Program-made: the position numbers and the translations under genes
Notes under the pieces: model-generated
What the model was told of the DNA's origin: nothing
Seen by the model: the letters and a program-made list of their open reading frames with translations, nothing else
Databases searched by the model: none
From: Candidatus Saccharibacteria bacterium UBA5148
GTDB taxonomy: Bacteria; Patescibacteriota; Saccharimonadia; Saccharimonadales; UBA4665
Assembly: GCA_002413835.1 (NCBI GenBank)
Contig: DHXU01000007.1
Coordinates: 66,174 to 130,173, forward strand
DNA: 64,000 bases
Reading direction: 5' to 3'
Part shown: piece by piece, positions 41,929 through 51,274 of the stretch
Numbering within the stretch: position 1 is the first letter of the stretch
How the letters are laid out: each line of letters begins with the position of its first letter

Positions 41929-41999
41929 ATTAGTTTAGACTGTCAATACTTGACTGATTAATTAGTCAAATGATATAATAGTTTATAACTTAAACTAAT
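41929..41999 (+). promoter_or_regulatory. MFS promoter with MarR-type operators
   Basis: TTGACT (41950-41955) and TATAAT (41974-41979) are 18 bases apart. TTGACT and AGTCAA form a palindrome at 41950-41969 covering the -35 box. A wider inverted repeat, ATTAGTTTA (41929-41937) and TAAACTAAT (41991-41999), brackets the promoter. These are candidate sites for the divergent MarR protein. Confidence 0.65.
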
Positions 42000-42019
42000 A
42001 CACACACAGGAGATACTTT

Positions 42020-43495
42020 ATCGAAGAACTAAAGAATAAACTAGCGACTAAGGTGTCGAAATGGAAAGTATTCGTACTGGTGGCGATCGCCCAGTTTATG
42101 GTCGTCCTTGACGGCTCAATCACAAATGTTGCACTGCCTACGATCAAGCAGCAGCTGCACTTTACCAGCAGCTCGATCCAGTGGGTGGTTACTGCCTATG
42201 TACTGACTTTCGGCGGTTTTTTATTACTTGGTGGCCGGGCAGCTGACCTATTTGGACGGCGCCGGATGTTGCTTATCGGTATGACGGCCTTTACCGTATT
42301 CTCTTTGCTTATTGGCATGTCGCACACCACTACAATGCTAATCGTGCTGCGGGCGCTGCAGGGCATGTCGGCCGCACTGATGTCGCCGGCAGCCTTATCA
42401 ATCGTTCTGACTACGTTTCGGGATGGACCGGACCGCAACAAAGCGCTGGGATATTGGACGCTGGTCGCAACTGGTGGTGCTGCGGTTGGCTTATTACTTG
42501 GTGGCATACTGACCGAATACGCCGGCTGGCGCTGGAATTTCTTTGTAAACGTACCAGTTGGCTTTATGATCGTGCTGGCGATTGCCAGGTATGTACCAAA
42601 ACACGCCAGGGAAGAGGCCTATACCGGTCTCGATCTGCCCGGTGCGGTACTGGTCACGACCAGCCTGATCGCCCTGGTGCTGGCATTCAGCGAAGCGTCC
42701 AGCTGGGGTTGGACCAGTGCTCCGATCCTTGGTCTCTTCGCCGCTGCTCTAGGACTGATGGTAGCCTTCCTCTTCAATGAGTCAAAATCCAATCATCCGC
42801 TGGTACCGCTGTCTATCTTCAGGATACGCAACGTATCCGGTGCGAACCTGATGATGGCGCCGATTCAGGCAGCGATGTTCGGGCTATTCTTCGCCGTGAC
42901 GCTGTATATGCAAGGTGTTCTACACTTTACACCGATACTGACCGGACTGGCATTCCTGCCGTTTCCGGTGATACTTGGATTTACTTCAACCCGTATTCCT
43001 GGACTGGTCGCCCGTTACGGCTTTAAACGCTTTCTGATCATCGGCCCGATCCTGATTGCTGCCGGCATGGCTTGGCTGAGCCGGCTACCGACTGAGGGTT
43101 CGTACTTCGTGCATATACTGCCCGCACTACTCGTAATTCCACTCGGCATGGGGCTGACGCTGATGCCAGTGACGGCCGCGGCCACGTCTGGTGTCCCGGC
43201 CCGCGAGACCGGCCTGGCGTCAGGACTTATCAACACTGCGCAGCAGATGGGCGGGGCATTAGGCCTGGCAATCCTGTCCGGTGTCGTGACGTCTGTGACG
43301 GCTGCTTCGGGTCACCTTGGGCACCTTGGCGCGCTGGTACATGGCTATGACCGGGCATTCCTGGTCAGTATGATGTTCATCATCATAGCAGCGGTACTCG
43401 GCGCGACTATCATAAAGCAGCCGCGGCATACGGCATCAAAGCTAAAGTCTGAACCTGCTGGCAACCGAGCTGCAAGAGCTGTACTCGACGTCTAG
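42020..43495 (+). CDS. DHA2-type MFS multidrug exporter, ATC start proposed
   Basis: This 14-helix transporter has VLDGSITNVALPTIKQQL, GGRAADLFGRRRMLL (motif A), LRALQGMSAALMSPAAL and TGGAAVGLLLGGIL (motif C). The first ordinary start is GTG at 42053, with no good binding site. ATC at 42020 is in frame, lies seven bases after AGGAG, and adds the sensible helix IEELKNKLATK. I propose ATC as the start, with GTG as the fallback. It is controlled by the divergent MarR and is related to, but not identical with, the exporter at 38862. Confidence 0.9.
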   Translation: MEELKNKLATKVSKWKVFVLVAIAQFMVVLDGSITNVALPTIKQQLHFTSSSIQWVVTAYVLTFGGFLLLGGRAADLFGRRRMLLIGMTAFTVFSLLIGMSHTTTMLIVLRALQGMSAALMSPAALSIVLTTFRDGPDRNKALGYWTLVATGGAAVGLLLGGILTEYAGWRWNFFVNVPVGFMIVLAIARYVPKHAREEAYTGLDLPGAVLVTTSLIALVLAFSEASSWGWTSAPILGLFAAALGLMVAFLFNESKSNHPLVPLSIFRIRNVSGANLMMAPIQAAMFGLFFAVTLYMQGVLHFTPILTGLAFLPFPVILGFTSTRIPGLVARYGFKRFLIIGPILIAAGMAWLSRLPTEGSYFVHILPALLVIPLGMGLTLMPVTAAATSGVPARETGLASGLINTAQQMGGALGLAILSGVVTSVTAASGHLGHLGALVHGYDRAFLVSMMFIIIAAVLGATIIKQPRHTASKLKSEPAGNRAARAVLDV

Positions 43496-43533
43496 CTGTA
43501 CGACCTCCATCAGTCCGGGCAGCTGCCACCAGA

Positions 43534-43764
43534 TTAGTGAGCTCGGTCGATAATAACCGCCCGCTCTGCCGTCTGTGTCTGCAACCGATAGCCGATGGGG
43601 TTATCGCTGAAATCATCAGCATTCACGACCTTGAACTTTTTGCCATCACGCTCAATCCGCTTCACCCAGCGCCCGCCAGTCTTGCTGTTCAGCTTGATCT
43701 GAATTATGTCGCCGACGTGTATCGATTTGCCTGTTTTGTCTTTGAAGCCTGTATCGGTGTCCAT
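43534..43764 (-). CDS. Small hypothetical protein
   Basis: This 76-residue basic, beta-rich protein contains GKSIHVGDIIQIKLNSKTGG and WVKRIERDGKKFKVVNADDF. It is reminiscent of small SH3-like domains but unassigned. TAAACT lies seven bases before the ATG (leaderless). It is divergent from the exported beta-helix gene with a 47-base gap. Confidence 0.6.
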   Translation of the reverse strand: MDTDTGFKDKTGKSIHVGDIIQIKLNSKTGGRWVKRIERDGKKFKVVNADDFSDNPIGYRLQTQTAERAVIIDRAH

Positions 43765-43811
43765 AGTCTGTAGTTTACAACACAAACGACTCCTATGGTT
43801 ATATCGATGGC

Positions 43812-45071
43812 GTGGTAAACTTGAAGCATAAGCAGCAGAGAATCGTCAGTATTGTGAATAGTCCTCAGATAAAAAATTTACTCCACAAGGAAATGACCCG
43901 CCGGGAGTTCCTGGTTTTTGGCGGTATCGCCGTGGCATCACTTTTCGGTATAGGGGGTATTTTGAAGCAGCTTGTATCTCATGCTGCCACGACACCAATA
44001 GCCGTTGAACCGGAGAATGGCGTCAAGACCTTACCGGCCGCCACTGTGCCCGATGGCACCGCTTCTGGCGGTCAGGCGATACAGTTCGCTGTGGGCAGTC
44101 CGGCCGACACTTTTGTTCTGGGTGTAACTGAGCCGAATGCATCGAACACCGGCGTACCCGATTCAAAAGTATTTGCAGCAGCCGACATCATCACGGCAGA
44201 CGTCGTCGTCACAGTACCCAATACGATTATTGACGGCAAAGAGATTCGGGCGACTGTTACGATCAAAGCTGCCAATGTCACTATCAGAAACTGCAGGATC
44301 ATTGGTCCGCAAACTGGACCTGCCGGCCGGCCGATGATTTATCATATCGATATAGCTGTTAAGAACTTCCGTCTGGAACACTGCACGGTCCGCCCGACCT
44401 ACACTAGCGACCTGACTGATACTCTCATGGGGCATGACATCGTCCGGGTTCGTAACAATATCTCGCGTGGTGTTGACGGCAGCGGCAGCTACATCGCTCT
44501 CGATGTCGGTACCGATTGTAATTATCTCGTCCAGGGAGACTATATCCATGACCTGGCATACTATTGTCCATCGACGACTCATTCGGACAACCACACGCAT
44601 AATGACGGCAATCAGCACCACTGCGGCACGAATGTAACCTTCGAAGGTGTGTCAATCCATGGCTACTGGGACCCGGCTGTCGGTGACGGCAGCGTACCCG
44701 GCACCTTTTCATCAACACAATGTCTGTCTGGAAACTGTAATGATAATTACGGAACTGTCAAAGGCCGGCGTAACGTCAACGCTACATTCCAGGTCAACCA
44801 ACTTGCCGGTGGTGTTACAAATGATTTGCATATCATTAATTCCTGGGTCTACGGCGGCGCTTCGACTATAAACGTGGCTGATACTAAGCTGGCGATGACA
44901 AAGTTCGAGCTTCGAGGTAACCGCTTCGAAGTCCCGATGTATGGACGGAATGCCATCATCGTGGCGCACAGTGCGTCCAGTGCCATATTCCAGTGCTCCG
45001 GTAATACTTACATGGATACCGGCCTGCCAATGCTGGGGACTGTCGGTAACGGCCGGCAGAACCAGACATAA
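43812..45071 (+). CDS. Exported right-handed beta-helix protein with Tat signal and ASGG module
   Basis: The twin-arginine signal TRREFLVFGGIAVASLFG lies at about residues 29-46. The short module VEPENG to TASGGQAIQF (65-92) follows, and then a pectate-lyase-like beta-helix (VTIRNCRIIGPQ, FRLEHCTVRPTY, YLVQGDYIHDLAYYC, HTHNDGNQHHCG). It is paralogous to 37094. The proposed start is GTG at 43812, six bases after TATATC (leaderless). It likely acts on or binds extracellular polysaccharide. Confidence 0.72.
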   Translation: MVNLKHKQQRIVSIVNSPQIKNLLHKEMTRREFLVFGGIAVASLFGIGGILKQLVSHAATTPIAVEPENGVKTLPAATVPDGTASGGQAIQFAVGSPADTFVLGVTEPNASNTGVPDSKVFAAADIITADVVVTVPNTIIDGKEIRATVTIKAANVTIRNCRIIGPQTGPAGRPMIYHIDIAVKNFRLEHCTVRPTYTSDLTDTLMGHDIVRVRNNISRGVDGSGSYIALDVGTDCNYLVQGDYIHDLAYYCPSTTHSDNHTHNDGNQHHCGTNVTFEGVSIHGYWDPAVGDGSVPGTFSSTQCLSGNCNDNYGTVKGRRNVNATFQVNQLAGGVTNDLHIINSWVYGGASTINVADTKLAMTKFELRGNRFEVPMYGRNAIIVAHSASSAIFQCSGNTYMDTGLPMLGTVGNGRQNQT

Positions 45072-45113
45072 TCACTGTCAAACCAGCCATTGGGATATCA
45101 GAAGCGACTGCGG

Positions 45114-46346
45114 CTACCTTGTAATATATTTGGCAACAGCTCGCGGAATCGAGGTAATCGGCTTTAGCCGGCTTGGTGTAAACGTGGCAGCCCAGGGGTT
45201 CTCGGCGCCAATCACAAGGTCGCGGAGGATTATGCCGGCGACGGTGCCATTGGTCAGCCCCCATTTGCGGAAGGCGGTACCGACATAGAGATGCTGAGAC
45301 CAGGGGTATAATTTGCCAATAAGTGGGATGTTATCATAGGCCAGGTAATCTCTGTCCGACCATTCGTTAGTTATCTCCGATACGCCGAAGTTCTTCTCGG
45401 CGTAGGCTGCCAGACGGGTATATTTGGCTTTTTTGCTGAGTCTGAGGCCTGGAAGATGGCCGCCTTCACCGCCGACCAGAATCATATGCTGTCCGTCGAC
45501 ATCAATCGGAAGGATTGAATAATTGTGCTTGTCGGGGGATATGTACATTCCCTGGAGTTCCTTGTCGGGTCGTCCGGCGACGATGAATGATTCGGTGGGG
45601 TATTCCAGGATGCAGTATTCACCGCGGGCAGCCAGCGGCAGGGTCGGTACGTTGGTCGCTACGATAACATCTTTGGCGGTAACAGCAGCTTTTTTAGTAC
45701 CGACGCGGCCTGGTGTGCCGTCTTTGATACTGGTGACGTTGCTGTGTTCGAAGATGTAACTACCATCACCGTTGACGGCTTTGGCGAGACCTAGCAGGTA
45801 TTTCTGAGCATTGAATTTACCCTGATTTGTAAACCTGACGGCAGCAGTTACCTCGAAGGGCAGGGGCGTCGTCGTTTGGAAGGTTGCCGGCAGCCCGAGC
45901 TCGGCCGCAGCCGCAGCCTCTTGCCGAAATTTTTCGATTTGCGAGCGGTCTGTCGTATAAACGTAATGGTCGTCTCGCTGCCAGTCGCAGGCTATGTTCT
46001 CGGCCGCAATGATAGCGGCAATCTGTCCGATGGCTGCCTGGTTGGCTTCGCCATAGATTCGGGCTGTTTCTTTTCCGAGGTGCTTCCGTAATTCATAATA
46101 TGTCAGCCCGTGCTGTGAAGTCACTTTTCCGGTTGTTCGGCCCGTCGTACCGCCACCGACTGTGTCACCTTCTATGACAGCGACGCTTCGCCCGGCTTGT
46201 TTCAGCAGATAGGCTGTCGTCAGACCGGTGATACCGGCGCCAACAATGACAACGTCAACTGTGATATCCTGGGACAGCTCCGGATACAGCGTACCTTTGT
46301 ACGATTCGCGCCAGAAAGATTTTTCGGTTGTAGGCTGTGTTGGCAT
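45114..46346 (-). CDS. FAD-dependent oxidoreductase, DadA/gamma-glutamylputrescine oxidase-like
   Basis: This 410-residue flavoprotein has the dinucleotide-binding VDVVIVGAGITGLTTAYLLK, GGGTTGRTTGKVTSQHGLTY and the C-terminal YLAYDNIPLIGKLYP and GTAFRKWGLTNGT. Close relatives often carry a C-terminal Rieske [2Fe-2S] domain; here the protein ends before it, with no CxH pairs. The likely substrate is an amine or amino acid. The start at 46346 is chosen by fit. ATG 46373 is possible. Confidence 0.85.
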   Translation of the reverse strand: MPTQPTTEKSFWRESYKGTLYPELSQDITVDVVIVGAGITGLTTAYLLKQAGRSVAVIEGDTVGGGTTGRTTGKVTSQHGLTYYELRKHLGKETARIYGEANQAAIGQIAAIIAAENIACDWQRDDHYVYTTDRSQIEKFRQEAAAAAELGLPATFQTTTPLPFEVTAAVRFTNQGKFNAQKYLLGLAKAVNGDGSYIFEHSNVTSIKDGTPGRVGTKKAAVTAKDVIVATNVPTLPLAARGEYCILEYPTESFIVAGRPDKELQGMYISPDKHNYSILPIDVDGQHMILVGGEGGHLPGLRLSKKAKYTRLAAYAEKNFGVSEITNEWSDRDYLAYDNIPLIGKLYPWSQHLYVGTAFRKWGLTNGTVAGIILRDLVIGAENPWAATFTPSRLKPITSIPRAVAKYITR

Positions 46347-46643
46347 ATGTATGAAGTACTTTACCAGATTCATAATTTAGCGCTGTAAGAATTATCACCG
46401 ATCATTAAATCATTTATATATACTTTGAATCGTATTAGCAATTAGTATTCGGTACGGTATGTATACTTATCAGTATCTTAGGGTTTATTCCGGCCTTTAC
46501 ACCGAGTGGTAATCTACTTGGTATGTTCCATGTCGATACGATGCATAACATCATCCACCTTGCTACACGTAGTGATTGCCAGTTCAGCGCTGGCAACGGG
46601 CTGCACCAAACAGCCTGATGCGCTATAGTTGTAGATAATTGAC

Positions 46644-48857
46644 ATGATACGTACTAAACTTTTAGCCCTCTTTGATGCTGTCTGGCTCCCGGCTTTACTA
46701 TTGCTAGCAACGACCTGGTTGTATGGCCCATGGCTGCACCACACGCATGTTGGGAATCTGGGCTTTATCAGCGCCTACGAGGCTACTGATATGCCATTCA
46801 CTGATATTTTCAGGCTCTGTGACATTCTGGGCGGTGTATTACTCGTGGCGGTCATCTGGCGTGCCGGGTTACTACGTCGGCAGCCATGGCTTGGCAGGTT
46901 GCTTATAATAATCGCGCTGTTAATGATTGTCGATGGCCTGCTCGTCATGGGCTGTAATATGCACTGTGATGCCTGGTCGACGCTGGGAGGCAGGCAGCAT
47001 GGCCTTGTGGCGCTGCTGGGCATGCTCGCAGTCATCCTGGCGTCGTTCATTGATGCCTGGCATAGCAAAAGGTTACTCAGCCGGTTGTTTCTCATAGCTC
47101 AGATTATAGCCGGAGCACTTATCGTTGCTGGACTGCTGAGTGCTCAAAAAATAGCTTTTATGCAATATATTTATCAGGCGATGGCGATAGTATGGATCGT
47201 TTATGTCCTACAGCGTTTTACTGCGAGGAATAGGCCGAGCATATCAGCAGCCGGTGTTCGATTGGCTTTTGCTGCTATTGTTTTTGTTGGTGGCTTTGTA
47301 GAGCTGACGCTGGCCTTCCATCTCGGTGTATACGGTCAGATTTCACAGTATCTACTTCTGCGCAGCGAGCCTGTCTGGCTGGCGGAGCACAGTGTAGCTG
47401 CTGGCGTTGTATTACTGTATATGTCCCGCTACATTTATAAAGGCCAGCGCAGGGCCGCCATTGTTATAGCTGTTATCTTGATGACAGAAATTATTAAATA
47501 TTCATTGGTAACGCCGAACGCTGCTTTACTGTTGTTCGGAGAGCTCTCGATGCTGGCGCTGTGGGTTAGTTGGCCCGCATTCAACCGCAACATTGGCATT
47601 CCGCTGCTGTCTTCGAAATTAAAGAACCTTGCTGTTGTATTGGCTGGAGTGCTGATGGCTATGGCATTGTTGTTCTCGGTCGCTGCCAGCACTGGCCACG
47701 GTAGAGAATTGCTGCATGATTCGCAGGAACTATTCGCGACTTCGGCAGAAAAATTGAAACCTGCTTCTGAGCGTGGCAGTCATATACAGTACCGTCTGAC
47801 CCATCTTCGCTACGTTAGCGCCGGGCTTGGCATCAGTCTGCTGCTCATATTGTTATCAACGCTGTTTCGTCCAGCTGGCAAGGCCAGGGACACGGGTTCA
47901 CTTCCCAGGCAGAGGGTTTTGGAGTTGCTGCAGCGCAACGCAAATTCCAGTGAAGACTATTTCAAACTTTGGCCGGAAGATAAGTCGTATTTCACAGTTG
48001 GACACGTCGAGGGATTCATAGCCTACAAGATGGTAGGTGGCACAGTCTTCGCATTGGCTGATCCTGTCTGTGCTGCAAATAACCGTCAACGCTTCCTGTC
48101 GGAATTTGGAGATTTCTGTCGCCAGCATGGGTGGTCGGTATGTTTCATATTGGTTAACGCTGAATCGATAGAACTGTATGAATCGAACAATTTGAAGAGC
48201 TTGACGATCGGCTCCAGTGCCGTCATTCCGATTCAGCAATTTGTTGATACCACAGTACGGAACAAATGGTGGCGCTGGCAGCTCAACAGGGCAGAAAAGG
48301 CTGGGCTGGCATACGAAGTGTCTAGTCCACCCCATACACCAGAACTGCTACGTGAAACATTCATACTTTCACGGTCATGGCTCGAGCAATCGGGGCATAG
48401 CGAGCAGGGATTTGCACTAGGGTATTACGACGATGCCTATCTGCGGCAATGCAGACTGCACGTCCTGAGAAATGCCAGCTCTGAGCTGGTTGCATTCGCA
48501 AATCAGTTGCCAATCTATCATGGCCTTCGGCAATCATCTGTCGACCTAATACGCTTTCGGCCGGATGTTAATGGTGCCATGCCGGTGCTGATTGCCAACC
48601 TGTTAATGCAGATGCACGGGGCGGGTGAATATGATAGTTTTGACCTTGGGTTCGTCCCGCTCGCCAAAATAGATACTAAAGCAGCGGCGATTGCCCGGCG
48701 ACTGGCGACCGGCCGTTTCTCGGCAGCTGGACTGGAGCAGTTCAAAGGCAAGTTCGAGCCCCAGTGGCAGCCGCAATATCTGGCATACGATGGCGATCTG
48801 GTCGATTTAGCGGCGCTGTTTACGCGGCTGCAAAAAGCTATGAGGGTCGAGCCGTAG
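46644..48857 (+). CDS. MprF-like membrane protein with DUF2156 aminoacyltransferase domain
   Basis: This 737-residue protein has about 12 N-terminal transmembrane helices followed by a cytoplasmic GNAT-like DUF2156 domain from about residue 430. Domain strings: YFTVGHVEGFIAYKMVGGTV, ADPVCAANNRQRFLSEF, WWRWQLNRAEKAGLAYE and FDLGFVPLAKID. In MprF this domain transfers lysine or alanine from tRNA to phosphatidylglycerol. The membrane part flips the lipid. It may confer resistance to cationic peptides. Its 3' end overlaps the convergent DUF2127 gene by 20 bases. Confidence 0.85.
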   Translation: MIRTKLLALFDAVWLPALLLLATTWLYGPWLHHTHVGNLGFISAYEATDMPFTDIFRLCDILGGVLLVAVIWRAGLLRRQPWLGRLLIIIALLMIVDGLLVMGCNMHCDAWSTLGGRQHGLVALLGMLAVILASFIDAWHSKRLLSRLFLIAQIIAGALIVAGLLSAQKIAFMQYIYQAMAIVWIVYVLQRFTARNRPSISAAGVRLAFAAIVFVGGFVELTLAFHLGVYGQISQYLLLRSEPVWLAEHSVAAGVVLLYMSRYIYKGQRRAAIVIAVILMTEIIKYSLVTPNAALLLFGELSMLALWVSWPAFNRNIGIPLLSSKLKNLAVVLAGVLMAMALLFSVAASTGHGRELLHDSQELFATSAEKLKPASERGSHIQYRLTHLRYVSAGLGISLLLILLSTLFRPAGKARDTGSLPRQRVLELLQRNANSSEDYFKLWPEDKSYFTVGHVEGFIAYKMVGGTVFALADPVCAANNRQRFLSEFGDFCRQHGWSVCFILVNAESIELYESNNLKSLTIGSSAVIPIQQFVDTTVRNKWWRWQLNRAEKAGLAYEVSSPPHTPELLRETFILSRSWLEQSGHSEQGFALGYYDDAYLRQCRLHVLRNASSELVAFANQLPIYHGLRQSSVDLIRFRPDVNGAMPVLIANLLMQMHGAGEYDSFDLGFVPLAKIDTKAAAIARRLATGRFSAAGLEQFKGKFEPQWQPQYLAYDGDLVDLAALFTRLQKAMRVEP

Positions 48858-49347
48858 CTTGTCCGTTGGCATGCAATTTCCTGGCTTTGCCATATTCGCG
48901 CAGTATCAGCGCCAGAATGAAGACATCAAAGATTGTCAGGATCAGCATGCCGGCCGAAAACTTTATGGATAGACTGTATATCTGATACAGCATCAGCAGT
49001 CCGAGCGTCAGCAGCGAGAATGGGTAAGCCCATAACTGGTTGCGCAAGATGCCAATGACAGCGATGAGTTTGATCGTGGCGTGAAGCCACAGATAAGCAA
49101 TCGCAAAGGTTTTGCCACCTGAATTGATGTGCTGTGTAGCGTGCAGTAACAGGTTTGCTATCTTATCATGCGGATCTTCAAGAAGTTCACGCTGCGTCAC
49201 AATCGACAGAAACTTATGTATTGAAGCCGGACTGACAAAAAGTAAGAATACGCCGCCTATAAATTCAAGGCCGCCGGTAACACCTTTGATGATGATGCCG
49301 CCCTCAAAAATCTTATCCAATATGGAAGATGGGTGATACCAGCTCAT
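48838..49347 (-). CDS. DUF2127 family membrane protein
   Basis: This 169-residue protein has four transmembrane helices. The opening ILDKIFEGGIIIKGVTGGLEF and KTFAIAYLWLHATIKLIAVI match DUF2127. The ATG overlaps the PAP2 stop as ATGA, so the pair is coupled. Function is unknown. Confidence 0.85.
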   Translation of the reverse strand: MSWYHPSSILDKIFEGGIIIKGVTGGLEFIGGVFLLFVSPASIHKFLSIVTQRELLEDPHDKIANLLLHATQHINSGGKTFAIAYLWLHATIKLIAVIGILRNQLWAYPFSLLTLGLLMLYQIYSLSIKFSAGMLILTIFDVFILALILREYGKARKLHANGQATARPS

Positions 49348-49820
49348 TCGGCGGATTTGAATAATCTATGCATGATGTGTGGAGTGGTGTAGTATGCAAC
49401 CAATCCGCCGATCAGCGCAAATACGAAGCTTCCAACGATGTCGATCGGCGAATGGATATGTCCGACAACCCGGGCAAGTCCAATCAAAAACGCCAGTGCG
49501 AGGACAACCAGCCCTAGATGTTTTGACGAAGAGTAGAGAATCGTTGCGATAGCCGCCGCCAGTATCGTATGGTCAGACGGGAAGCCGTTATCAGGGCCAT
49601 GCGGATAGAGCGGGGTAACATGCTGGGTTACAAATGGGCGCGGGTCATAATACAGTGCCGCACCGACCTTCATCAGGATGACGGTAATAATAACTGCAAC
49701 TGCACCAAAAGCCAGCAGCCGCACCTTTTCCTTGCGGGGCTGGAGCAGCCAGTATATGGCTGCGATCAACGTGACTATTCCGATAAGGTATTTGGCTAGG
49801 AACAACAGAATTATATGCAT
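49344..49820 (-). CDS. PAP2 family phosphatase
   Basis: This 158-residue membrane enzyme has the three-part acid phosphatase signature: KVGAALYYDPRPF (K-x6-RP), GFPSDHT (PSGH-like) and ARVVGHIHSPIDIVGSF (SRx5Hx3D-like). It probably dephosphorylates undecaprenyl pyrophosphate or phosphatidic acids. TATAAT sits six bases before the ATG (leaderless). Confidence 0.92.
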   Translation of the reverse strand: MHIILLFLAKYLIGIVTLIAAIYWLLQPRKEKVRLLAFGAVAVIITVILMKVGAALYYDPRPFVTQHVTPLYPHGPDNGFPSDHTILAAAIATILYSSSKHLGLVVLALAFLIGLARVVGHIHSPIDIVGSFVFALIGGLVAYYTTPHIMHRLFKSAE

Positions 49821-49826
49821 GAGTTG

Positions 49827-49843
49827 ATTATACGATATATGCT
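49827..49843. promoter_or_regulatory. Back-to-back leaderless promoters
   Basis: On the minus strand TATAAT (49832-49827) is six bases from the PAP2 ATG. On the plus strand TATGCT (49838-49843) is six bases from the ATG at 49850. Two divergent start codons are therefore only 29 bases apart with no binding site for either gene. Confidence 0.6.
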
Positions 49844-49849
49844 TATGAT

Positions 49850-50317
49850 ATGAAGCGTCAAAGTATAAAACCCAAACTCAAAGAATGGTTGCAGCGGTAT
49901 GCTCGGGCTGAGCTGCTTGGCACGTTTATGGCCTGTAGCTTTGCGACAGTCGTCTATGCTCATACCCACTCGTATATCAGTGCGGCTGGAGCAGGGTTCG
50001 TTGGCGAGGGGCTTGGCTTCTACGGCTATTTCATTGTGGCCGAGATCCGTCGGCACGGGTTGCACTATAAGGGTATATCGCTCCGGAATCGTATGACACG
50101 AATATTCACCGGCAGTAGCAGTCTCTTTATCGAATTTGCGCCGGCCGAAGTGTTTGATACTTTCTGTATCCGGCCGTTGGCCATGTATATCGTGCCGCAG
50201 CATATTAAACCGTATGCTTTAGGATTCATTGCGGGCAAGGTCGGAGCTGATCTGGTCTTTTATATCTTAGTTATTGCAGCCTACGAGGCCAAGAAGCATT
50301 GGCTGCATAGACCATAA
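49850..50317 (+). CDS. Small integral membrane protein of unknown function
   Basis: This 155-residue protein has a basic amphipathic start (RQSIKPKLKEWLQRY) and about four hydrophobic segments (LLGTFMACSFATVVYAH, GEGLGFYGYFIVAEI, IAGKVGADLVFYILVIAAYE). A conserved-looking FIEFAPAEVFDTF lies between. I do not recognise the family. The start is supported by TATGCT six bases upstream. Confidence 0.6.
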   Translation: MKRQSIKPKLKEWLQRYARAELLGTFMACSFATVVYAHTHSYISAAGAGFVGEGLGFYGYFIVAEIRRHGLHYKGISLRNRMTRIFTGSSSLFIEFAPAEVFDTFCIRPLAMYIVPQHIKPYALGFIAGKVGADLVFYILVIAAYEAKKHWLHRP

Positions 50318-50460
50318 TGATACTGCTTACGGTCTGTCTCCAGAGAACAAATAACCTACAGTCGTAATCTGACAGGCCCGCCTCGGCTACCGACAGATTT
50401 GAATAAAAGCATAAGCTCGGAGTATCATAGAGATAGGAAAAGGATATTCCGTAGATTCAT

Positions 50461-51219
50461 ATGACCTTAACAGTACGAAATGACGCAAATTTTGACGGAA
50501 CTCTCCTGCAGAGGCGGTATAAGCCCGGACAGGCATATGTTCTGTTGCTGTTTCGAACCGACAGTGGACTGCGCTACGGTCTCAGTAAAAATCTTAGGCT
50601 AGCTCAGTCGATGTTCATCGGGAACCGGTATAGTGTCAAAGGCCGGGAATGTACCGCCGGCCACAAAACATATTTGAACATGGTATCTGCGACAGTAGTG
50701 CGGTCGAAAACCGCGCGCTTTAAGAAACGGATCGGGCTGTTAGCAAGCGCCGCAAGCGTTGTTATTATTGCCGGATCAGTCAGCGCCAACTTCTTGCTGC
50801 ATCGTAGTGCGCAACATAATAATCAGGCGGAGGATAGCTTGAACGTGCTGCTCCAATCTCCTCAGGATACTACTACACCCGGCGCGTCCAGCAAGCTCAA
50901 GGGAATCATCACCCCGCAAACGGCCAATACACCCCCAAAAACTTCGTCTGATAGTAAGGCGCCGCCATCGAACACAACTGTAACGCACTCTGTGTCTTCG
51001 CCGGTGTCTCAAACCGAAACGCCAACACCTGCCCCAACGCCAGATCCAACACCAACACCCGACCCGACTCCGGAACCTAATCCCGACCCAACACCCGATC
51101 CAAATCCCGACCCAACTCCGCCACCACCGACTGACCTGCCACCAGCCGATTCGACGCCTCCTACGACGCCTCAGACTGATCAGAACCAGGTGGCACCTGA
51201 TGCATCACCGCAGACGTAA
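50461..51219 (+). CDS. Membrane-anchored protein with Pro/Thr/Asp repeat tail
   Basis: This 252-residue protein has a compact N-terminal domain of about 80 residues containing RYGLSKNLRLAQSMFIG. A transmembrane helix follows (IGLLASAASVVIIAGSVSAN, about 91-110), and then a long disordered tail with repeated PDPTP units (about residues 180-235). The tail is probably a wall-spanning stalk. No sorting motif follows. No binding site is clear before the ATG. Function is unknown. Confidence 0.6.
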   Translation: MTLTVRNDANFDGTLLQRRYKPGQAYVLLLFRTDSGLRYGLSKNLRLAQSMFIGNRYSVKGRECTAGHKTYLNMVSATVVRSKTARFKKRIGLLASAASVVIIAGSVSANFLLHRSAQHNNQAEDSLNVLLQSPQDTTTPGASSKLKGIITPQTANTPPKTSSDSKAPPSNTTVTHSVSSPVSQTETPTPAPTPDPTPTPDPTPEPNPDPTPDPNPDPTPPPPTDLPPADSTPPTTPQTDQNQVAPDASPQT

Positions 51220-51274
51220 GTAGTCCTGAATTATACTGTTTGTACTGATGTAATTTTGTTCGTGCCCAAGTTCG

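Noticed and set aside
50995..51150. The PDPTP-coding tandem repeat as a DNA-level repeat element
   Set aside because: It is an in-frame protein stalk with synonymous variation, better explained as low-complexity coding sequence.
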